Assembly: GCF_003634775.1 (NCBI RefSeq)
Contig: NZ_RBXB01000004.1
Coordinates: 1 to 64,000, forward strand
From: Chryseobacterium defluvii
Lineage (GTDB): Bacteria; Bacteroidota; Bacteroidia; Flavobacteriales; Weeksellaceae
Direction: 5' to 3'
Length of the DNA: 64,000 nt
In this document: positions 58,684 to 64,000 of the stretch, one piece after another
How positions within the stretch are numbered: the first letter of the stretch is position 1
Layout of the letters: each line of letters begins with the position of its first letter
Made by a program: the position numbers and the translations under genes
The notes under the pieces: generated by a model
The model's input: the letters and a program-made list of their open reading frames with translations, nothing else
Database searches by the model: none
Told to the model about the DNA's origin: nothing

Positions 58684-59181
58684 TTATAAATCTTTTTTAC
58701 CGATTAATACCGCACCTACAATACCTGCCAAAATAAGGATGGATGCAAGTTCAAACGGTAAAACATATTCATTAAACAAAAGTCTTCCCAGATTTTTAGT
58801 AAGACCCACTCCTCTGTCTACATTATCCAGAACAACATGCTTGTCTTTCACTCCTCTGAAAACACCTAAAACACCTGTTAATAAAAGACCGGCTGTAAAA
58901 ACTCCAACAAATTTTAAAGTATTGTTCTTCTTACTTTCGTCTTCTTTATTAAGGTTAAGCATCATCAAGATGTAAAGGAATAATACCATGATAGCTCCGG
59001 CGTAAACGATAATCTGAATGATTGCCAAAAACTGGGCATTCAAAAGAATGTACATGCCTGCAATAGAGAACATGGTAACAATTAATGACAAAATAGCATA
59101 TAAAGGATTTCTTGCAAATACGAAGTATACTGCACTTGCCACTGCTAAAAACGCCACCAAGAAAAATAAAAACTGATCCAT
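58684..59181 (-). CDS. nuoJ: NADH-quinone oxidoreductase subunit J
   Basis: The 165-residue membrane subunit has about five hydrophobic helices. It shows LNAQFLAIIQIIVYAGAIMV, the NuoJ core where a helix with a pi-bulge switches during turnover, and FLYILMMLNLNKED. LAGIVGAVLIGKKDL ends the protein. Its start shares a base with the nuoI stop (59181), so the two are translationally coupled. Confidence 0.95.
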   Translation of the reverse strand: MDQFLFFLVAFLAVASAVYFVFARNPLYAILSLIVTMFSIAGMYILLNAQFLAIIQIIVYAGAIMVLFLYILMMLNLNKEDESKKNNTLKFVGVFTAGLLLTGVLGVFRGVKDKHVVLDNVDRGVGLTKNLGRLLFNEYVLPFELASILILAGIVGAVLIGKKDL

Positions 59182-59738
59182 TATTTTACCGCATTTCTTT
59201 GTTTCTCGGATTGTCTTGTCGTGATGTCAATCCTTTCATTTATTTTTTCAACTAATTTATCTTTCCCATAGATAAAAGAACCTCTGTTGGTTTCCACATC
59301 CACCAATCTGTCTGTTAAATAGATAGCAGATTTTGGACAGGCTTCCTCACACATACCGCAGAAAATACATCTTAACATATTGATTTCATATACGGATGCG
59401 TATTTTTCTTCTCTGTAAAGGTGTTTTTCTTCCTTGGTTCTTTCCGCAGCAGTCATTGTAATAGCTTCTGCCGGACATGCAACAGCACAAAGTCCGCAAG
59501 CTGTACATCTTTCTCTGCCTTCCTCATCTCTTTTCAAAACGTGTTGGCCTCTCCAGATAGTCGTTCTCGGCTTTTGTACTTCCGGATACGAATATACCGC
59601 AGGAGCACCTTTTATCACGGTTCTTACAGCATGCTTTAAAGTAATCCCCATTCCTTTGAAGATCGCAGGTAAGTAGATTTTTTCAGCAAGGGTCATTTCT
59701 TTATTGGAAACAACTTTTGATCTGTTGGTAAGTTTCAT
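59181..59738 (-). CDS. nuoI: NADH-quinone oxidoreductase subunit I
   Basis: NuoI carries two 4Fe-4S clusters that pass electrons from NuoG to NuoB in the hydrophilic arm. The 185-residue protein has the two clusters of cysteines CTACGLCAVACPAEAI (about 81-96) and CIFCGMCEEACPKSAI (about 126-141), each CxxCxxCxxxCP. An upstream GQHVLKRDEEGRERC segment is usual. It is translationally coupled to nuoJ. The 93-bp gap upstream to nuoH contains a 14-nt repeat. It is soluble and docks on the membrane arm. Confidence 0.96.
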   Translation of the reverse strand: MKLTNRSKVVSNKEMTLAEKIYLPAIFKGMGITLKHAVRTVIKGAPAVYSYPEVQKPRTTIWRGQHVLKRDEEGRERCTACGLCAVACPAEAITMTAAERTKEEKHLYREEKYASVYEINMLRCIFCGMCEEACPKSAIYLTDRLVDVETNRGSFIYGKDKLVEKINERIDITTRQSEKQRNAVK

Positions 59739-59761
59739 TTTTTATTATATTAAATGTTAGA

Positions 59762-59792
59762 AGATGGAAACCGGGAGATGGAAATCATCAGG
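59762..59792 (-). repeat. 14-nt (two-heptad) direct repeat ahead of nuoI
   Basis: On the sense (minus) strand TTTCCATCT occurs twice, 14 nt apart, as TTTCCATCTCCCGG and TTTCCATCTTCTAA. It lies 24-54 bp ahead of the nuoI ATG in the gap after nuoH. Confidence 0.6.
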
Positions 59793-59831
59793 ACCATGTC
59801 ACATCAACTCATTTTTCAAATTTCAATTATT

Positions 59832-60893
59832 TTAATTTCCGAATGCTAAAATTACAGCTCCGGTAATAATCAGGTTTACTAATGCCATTGGAATCAATGT
59901 TTTCCATCCCAAGTGCATCAACTGATCATATCTGAATCTCGGAAGCGTCCATCTGATCCACATAAAGATCAGAATTCCGATAACGGTTTTAGTTAAAAAT
60001 GCCACGATACTTAAGATTCCCGCAGTATTTTCTCCCCAGTTCTGAGTTACCCATTCAATTCCCGGATAATTGTACCCTCCGAAGAAAAGAACCACCATGA
60101 AAGCGTTGGAAATAAACATGTTCACATATTCCCCGAACATATATAATCCTAATTTCATAGATGAATATTCTGTAGAATATCCTGTTACCAATTCAGATTC
60201 ACACTCAGGTAAATCGAAAGGGTGTCTATTGGTTTCAGCCAAAGCAGCAACGAAGAAAACAAGGAATGCAATTGGCTGGTATAAAATATTCCAGTTCATC
60301 CCGTCAAGAGCAAAAAGCCCCCATATTTTTCCTGTTGTCTGGCTAGCCGTAATTTCTTTTAAATCTAAACTTCCTGTCATCATGATGATAGAAAGCAAAG
60401 CTAATCCCATAGCCAATTCATAGGAGATCATCTGAGAAGAGGCACGGATAGCACCTAATAAAGAATATTTATTGTTCGATGCCCAACCTCCGATCATAAT
60501 TCCGTAAACTCCAATAGAAGCCATTCCAATGATGAAAAGAACTCCTACATCAATGTTGGCAACCTGAAGATCAAAAGAAGTACCTGCAATATTTAAACTT
60601 TTACCCCAAGGGATAACAGCTCCTGTGATCAATGAAATAAACATAACCAGGGCTGGTCCTAATACGAAAAGAAATTTTTCTGCATTGGCAGGTGTAAAAT
60701 CTTCTTTAAAGAAAAACTTTCCACCATCTGCAAGAGGTTGCAGTAATCCGAAAGGGCCTGCTCTGTTGGGACCAATTCTATCCTGCATGATAGATGCCAC
60801 TTTTCTTTCCGCCCAGGTAGAGTAGGCTGCTATCGTTAATGATAACAGGAAAAGTGCCAGTACAAGTATAAGTTTAAATGTTAGTAAATCCAT
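59832..60893 (-). CDS. nuoH: NADH-quinone oxidoreductase subunit H
   Basis: NuoH is the membrane subunit that joins the quinone-binding site to the membrane arm. The 353-residue protein has about eight helices. Family marks are YSTWAERKVASIMQDRIGPN, GLLQPLADGGKFFFKEDFTP, RASSQMISYELAMGLALLSI and AETNRHPFDLPECESELVTGY, the last with the Glu- and Asp-rich loop near the quinone site. It follows nuoG after 75 bp that hold an inverted heptad array. Confidence 0.96.
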   Translation of the reverse strand: MDLLTFKLILVLALFLLSLTIAAYSTWAERKVASIMQDRIGPNRAGPFGLLQPLADGGKFFFKEDFTPANAEKFLFVLGPALVMFISLITGAVIPWGKSLNIAGTSFDLQVANIDVGVLFIIGMASIGVYGIMIGGWASNNKYSLLGAIRASSQMISYELAMGLALLSIIMMTGSLDLKEITASQTTGKIWGLFALDGMNWNILYQPIAFLVFFVAALAETNRHPFDLPECESELVTGYSTEYSSMKLGLYMFGEYVNMFISNAFMVVLFFGGYNYPGIEWVTQNWGENTAGILSIVAFLTKTVIGILIFMWIRWTLPRFRYDQLMHLGWKTLIPMALVNLIITGAVILAFGN

Positions 60894-60899
60894 TCTGAA

Positions 60900-60968
60900 T
60901 TTTAGATTTTAGATTTTAGATTATAGATTCAAGTCATTTAAAATCTATAATTTAAAATTTATAATTTG
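60900..60968. repeat. Inverted heptad arrays between nuoG and nuoH
   Basis: Plus strand: TTTTAGA three times then TTATAGA (60900-60927, period 7), a 14-nt spacer, then AAATCTA, TAATTTA, AAATTTA, TAATTTG (period 7). TTTTAGATTATAGATT (60914-60929) and AATCTATAATTTAAAA (60942-60957) are inverted copies with one mismatch. Confidence 0.8.
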
Positions 60969-61970
60969 TTACAATTGTTCGTCTTTTTCGCTAATTTCTT
61001 TGGCCATCGGATTATCCAATACCCTTAGTTCATCTTTAGGCTTTTCGTAATGGTTCAAGGAAATTACCGAATGCCTGTCGATATGTCTAGGACCTTCAAT
61101 ATTCCAGAATTTTAATTCTTTTCTGTGGAAGCGGCATGTATCACAGATAAATTCTTCCACTTCTCCCCATTGGTCTTTTCTTGCCGTAACTCTTACAATT
61201 TCATCACCTTTCATCCAAAGAACAGCTTTTCCGGAACACTTATCACATTTGCATGTTGCATTCATAGGGTTGGTGAACCAAACTCTGCTTGCAAAACGGG
61301 CTGTTCTGTCCGTTAATGCTCCTACCGGGCAAACATCAATAATGTTCCCGATGAAGTCATTATCCAAAGCTTTGTTCAAATACGTTGAAATTTCAGCATG
61401 GTCTCCTCTGAAAAGAATTCCGTGCTCTCTGGTGTCTGTTAGCTGATTTGCCGTAAGAACGCATCTTGCACACAGAATACAACGGTTCATATTCAATTTG
61501 ATGTTCGGCCCCAGGTCATCGGCATCGTATGTATTTCTTTCGAACTCAGTTCTTGTATTTTCAACACCATGCTCATATCCTAGATCCTGAAGATGACATT
61601 CACCGGCCTGATCACAGATAGGGCAGTCTAACGGGTGGTTAACCAATAAAAACTCGGTAACGGCTTTTCTTCCTTCCTGAGCTTTTTCAGAAGTAAGGTT
61701 TTTTACTTCCATACCATCCATTACATTGGTTCTGCAGCTTGCAACCAATTTCGGCATAGGACGGGGATCTGCTTCAGACCCTTTAGAAACTTCCACAAGG
61801 CAAGTTCTGCATCTCCCTCCACTGGTTTCCAATTTGCTGTAGTAGCACATTGCAGGAGGTACAGATTTCCCACCGATTTGTCTTGCGGCTTCCAAAATAG
61901 AAGTACCCGGCAAAACTTCAGTAGTCTGTCCGTCTATAGTTATTTTGAATTTTTTAACCTCTTCGCTCAT
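60969..61970 (-). CDS. nuoG: NADH-quinone oxidoreductase subunit G, short form
   Basis: The 333-residue protein carries the N-terminal ferredoxin-like domain of NuoG and the start of its next domain. Seen are the 2Fe-2S site CYYSKLETSGGRCRTC, the His-coordinated cluster region HPLDCPICDQAGECHLQD and the 4Fe-4S motif CILCARCV. A later cluster-like set CKCDKC and FICDTC also occurs. E. coli NuoG has over 900 residues with a large molybdopterin-like domain; that part is absent. The frame ends cleanly and the DNA up to nuoH has no continuing frame, so this is a true short form, which I believe is usual in Bacteroidota. Confidence 0.93.
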   Translation of the reverse strand: MSEEVKKFKITIDGQTTEVLPGTSILEAARQIGGKSVPPAMCYYSKLETSGGRCRTCLVEVSKGSEADPRPMPKLVASCRTNVMDGMEVKNLTSEKAQEGRKAVTEFLLVNHPLDCPICDQAGECHLQDLGYEHGVENTRTEFERNTYDADDLGPNIKLNMNRCILCARCVLTANQLTDTREHGILFRGDHAEISTYLNKALDNDFIGNIIDVCPVGALTDRTARFASRVWFTNPMNATCKCDKCSGKAVLWMKGDEIVRVTARKDQWGEVEEFICDTCRFHRKELKFWNIEGPRHIDRHSVISLNHYEKPKDELRVLDNPMAKEISEKDEQL

Positions 61971-62014
61971 ATTCTATGCTTTTCGCTTATGTTTATCAGA
62001 CACTAAGCTCTATT

Positions 62015-62836
62015 TTAATTATGCTTTTTCGTATTAAATGTATATCCAATCCCAAATACCAGTTCACAAAAGGCAAAATCCTGAGTTGCTTTATCAACTT
62101 TTACATTTTCCAGGGTTGTTCTCACACTTGGTAAATTGATATACCCGTATTTTAAATCAGCCTTTGCAACAAAATGGTTCCATAATACCACGTTGATGCC
62201 AGTTCTTGCATCCAGGCCAAATCCCGCCAAATGGAAATGATCACTTTCTTCTTTTCCCATTAATGTGGCATCGGTTTTAGGTATTAAAACCCCTGCTCCC
62301 AATCCATAGGTCCAAAATACATCAAATTTATTTTTATTAAGAATCTGTTTGTATTTCTGAACACCAAGATTAAGATAATTTAAACCGTTGGTATGCTCAT
62401 ATTTCAAAAATTTTGCATCTGAAAGATCAACTTTTCCATTATTTACCATGGCTGCATATTTCGGATCATTGATATACCCTTCAAATTCAACAGTCTGGTC
62501 CTGATCCATTACATATTTCATGTGATCCAACCCCAAAGTAATTCCTACATTATCTTTTACAAAATAGGTAATATGATAATTTACCTGCGGAATAAAAATT
62601 TCTGTAGGATCGATATAATGGCTGAAATTTTTTATAGAGGACGGCCTGTCATGTGCAGACACATTTTTCAGGGTAAAGTTATAATCCTGACCATAAAAAT
62701 GGATGTCAGAATCAGAGAACCAACCCCTGTTCCATCCCCAAAATATCATTACTGAACCTTTTTTGAACGCTTCTCTTTGAGCTTTCACGCTCATAGTCAC
62801 TGTTAGCAATAACAGCAACAATAATCTATTTTTCAA
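62015..62836 (-). CDS. Outer-membrane beta-barrel protein of unknown function inside the nuo operon
   Basis: I do not recognise a specific family for this 273-residue protein. It has a signal peptide (MKNRLLLLLLLTVTMSVKAQ) and a strand-rich mature part with alternating residues, for example FIPQVNYHITYFVKDNVGIT and DVFWTYGLGAGVLIP, and a closing aromatic strand (LVFGIGYTFN). This resembles small outer-membrane porin-like barrels of Bacteroidota. It lies between nuoF (24 bp upstream) and nuoG (44 bp downstream) on the same strand, yet its location in the outer membrane gives no obvious part in complex I. It may simply be carried along in the operon. Confidence 0.78.
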   Translation of the reverse strand: MKNRLLLLLLLTVTMSVKAQREAFKKGSVMIFWGWNRGWFSDSDIHFYGQDYNFTLKNVSAHDRPSSIKNFSHYIDPTEIFIPQVNYHITYFVKDNVGITLGLDHMKYVMDQDQTVEFEGYINDPKYAAMVNNGKVDLSDAKFLKYEHTNGLNYLNLGVQKYKQILNKNKFDVFWTYGLGAGVLIPKTDATLMGKEESDHFHLAGFGLDARTGINVVLWNHFVAKADLKYGYINLPSVRTTLENVKVDKATQDFAFCELVFGIGYTFNTKKHN

Positions 62837-62860
62837 TTGTTTTTTCTTTGTATTTAGGAA

Positions 62861-64000
62861 TTAAACTGAAGGTGCCGGAATAGGATCTGCATAATGGGCC
62901 AGTCCATAGTTTTGTGTTAAACACAATTCCGGATTTTTCACATGCCATTCAAATTCATCCCTAAAATGACGGATTGCTGCTGCTACAGGCCAAGCTGCGG
63001 CATCACCTAATGGGCAAATGGTATTTCCTTCGATTTTTCTCTGGATATCCCAAAGAAGATCGATATCTTCCATTTTTCCCTGTCCGTTCTCTATCTTCTT
63101 TAAAATCTTGTACATCCACCCTGTCCCTTCACGACAAGGAGTACATTGCCCACAACTTTCATGATTATAAAATCTGGCTAAAGTCATAGTATGCTCTACG
63201 ATACATTGATCCTCATCTAAAACAATGAATCCTCCCGAACCCATCATCGTTCCGGTAGCAAATCCACCATCCGCCAATGATTCATAATTCATGTATCTAG
63301 GTTCTCCGTTTACGGTTTTTAACAATAGATTAGCAGGAACAATCGGTACTGAGCTTCCTCCAGGAATACAAGCCTTTAGCTTCTTTCCATTCGGAATACC
63401 TCCACAATATTCATCAGAATAAATGAATTCTTCAACGGTAATCGTCATATCGATTTCATATACTCCGGGTTTATTAATGTTTCCGCATGCGGAAATCAAT
63501 TTTGTTCCTGTAGATCTTCCTACTCCGATTTTAGCATATTCAGCTCCCGTAATATCAATAATGGGAACTACTGCCGCAATAGATTCAACGTTATTTACTA
63601 CTGTTGGTCTTTCCCAAAGTCCTTTTACAGCCGGGAATGGTGGTTTTAATCTTGGATTTCCTCTTTTTCCTTCAAGGGATTCAAGCAATGCGGTTTCTTC
63701 CCCACAGATATAAGCTCCACCTCCTCTCTGAACATAGATTTCGCAATCAAAACCGGTTCCTAAAATATTTTTACCTAAGAATCCTGCTGCTTTTGCTTCT
63801 TCAATAGCTTCTTCCAAAATATCAGGAATCCACGAATACTCTCCACGGATATAGATATAAGAAACGTTTGATCCTAAACAATAAGAAGAGATCAACATTC
63901 CTTCGATCAATAAATGAGGAAGGAATTCCATTAAATATCTGTCTTTGAAAGTTCCCGGTTCAGATTCGTCAGCATTCACCACCAAGTGTCTTGGAACACC
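62861..64000 (-). CDS. nuoF: NADH-quinone oxidoreductase subunit F (partial, N terminus beyond window)
   Basis: NuoF takes electrons from NADH to FMN and the first iron-sulfur cluster. The visible part (about 379 residues) continues past the window end, beginning in the frame GVPRHLVVNADESEPGTFKD. It contains VQRGGGAYICGEETALLESL, the FMN/NADH-binding loop, and the 4Fe-4S motif SCGQCTPCREG with the distant Cys in NTICPLGDAA. These match NuoF of full length about 430-450 residues, so roughly 60-70 N-terminal residues are cut off. A TTG at 63985 is internal and not a start. Confidence 0.96.
   Translation of the reverse strand, partial: GVPRHLVVNADESEPGTFKDRYLMEFLPHLLIEGMLISSYCLGSNVSYIYIRGEYSWIPDILEEAIEEAKAAGFLGKNILGTGFDCEIYVQRGGGAYICGEETALLESLEGKRGNPRLKPPFPAVKGLWERPTVVNNVESIAAVVPIIDITGAEYAKIGVGRSTGTKLISACGNINKPGVYEIDMTITVEEFIYSDEYCGGIPNGKKLKACIPGGSSVPIVPANLLLKTVNGEPRYMNYESLADGGFATGTMMGSGGFIVLDEDQCIVEHTMTLARFYNHESCGQCTPCREGTGWMYKILKKIENGQGKMEDIDLLWDIQRKIEGNTICPLGDAAAWPVAAAIRHFRDEFEWHVKNPELCLTQNYGLAHYADPIPAPSV

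Noticed and set aside
58196..58975. 259-residue frame opposite nuoL/nuoK/nuoJ
   Set aside because: It is antisense to three clearly real genes and its lysine/threonine-rich content is the shadow of hydrophobic codons.
60969..61970. NuoG as a frameshifted pseudogene
   Set aside because: The frame ends cleanly, no continuing NuoG domain is found in other frames downstream, and short NuoG is known to me for this group.
1..64000. CRISPR arrays, prophage, insertion sequences, tRNA genes
   Set aside because: No regular spacer-repeat array, transposase or integrase frame, phage structural gene or tRNA cloverleaf was noticed. The heptad arrays have no spacers and are too short for CRISPR.

Overview
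The window is a piece of a bacterial chromosome from the Bacteroidota, most likely a flavobacterium of the Weeksellaceae (Chryseobacterium or a close relative). The signs are low GC, lack of clear Shine-Dalgarno sites, many -7 boxes of the form TAnnTTTG just upstream of genes, type IX secretion proteins (PorV/PorQ-like, PorP/SprF), Bacteroidota-type families (DUF3822, DUF5606, head GIN, PycTM) and a short NuoG. The genus is inferred from protein resemblance only. No prophage, insertion sequence, CRISPR array, tRNA or integrase was seen; gene content is largely core.

Region 1-13.5 kb: the 3' end of a 5S rRNA and its terminator, an acyl-CoA carboxylase beta subunit, a candidate structured small RNA with its own terminator, a DMT exporter, a PorV-like protein with a secreted unknown, uvrC, hutH, a GNAT enzyme, a subtilase lipoprotein, a cystatin-like small protein, a YgiD dioxygenase and a YceI protein. 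Region 13.7-25.9 kb: an S9 peptidase, a luciferase-like monooxygenase, VF530, an FKBP/SlyD isomerase, YchJ, an M3 peptidase, a head GIN lipoprotein, a KefB-type antiporter with its flavoprotein partner, and a TPM-TPM-LemA operon. Region 26-35 kb: folA, a TRIC channel, coaD-ddl, divergent from a PASTA protein, rluD, a PorP/SprF protein, hemW and murI. Region 35-45 kb: an rsmD-DUF3822-Smr-phosphoesterase-HEAT run on the minus strand, a class C-type serine hydrolase, a 52-bp perfect palindrome, an archaemetzincin-like lipoprotein, sixA, ruvX-def, DUF5606 and mazG.

Region 45-53.5 kb is the least ordinary: a 1238-residue lipoprotein joining a metallophosphoesterase, a kinase-like middle segment and an outer-membrane barrel; an HD domain fused to a Pycsar-type transmembrane effector domain; a bestrophin channel; and a large GAF protein. 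Region 53.5-64 kb is the minus-strand complex I operon (nuoF, cut by the window end, then G,H,I,J,K,L,M,N) with an unrelated outer-membrane barrel gene between nuoF and nuoG.

Besides the genes, the window shows a recurring class of short intergenic repeats with a period of 7 nt (near 26.5, 27.85, 35.5, 59.8 and 60.9 kb), two of them arranged as inverted pairs, and two copies of a GTCATTC...GAATCTC palindromic element (36.8 and 45.2 kb). Several start codons were moved downstream because a TAnnTTTG promoter box overlaps or follows the first possible start.
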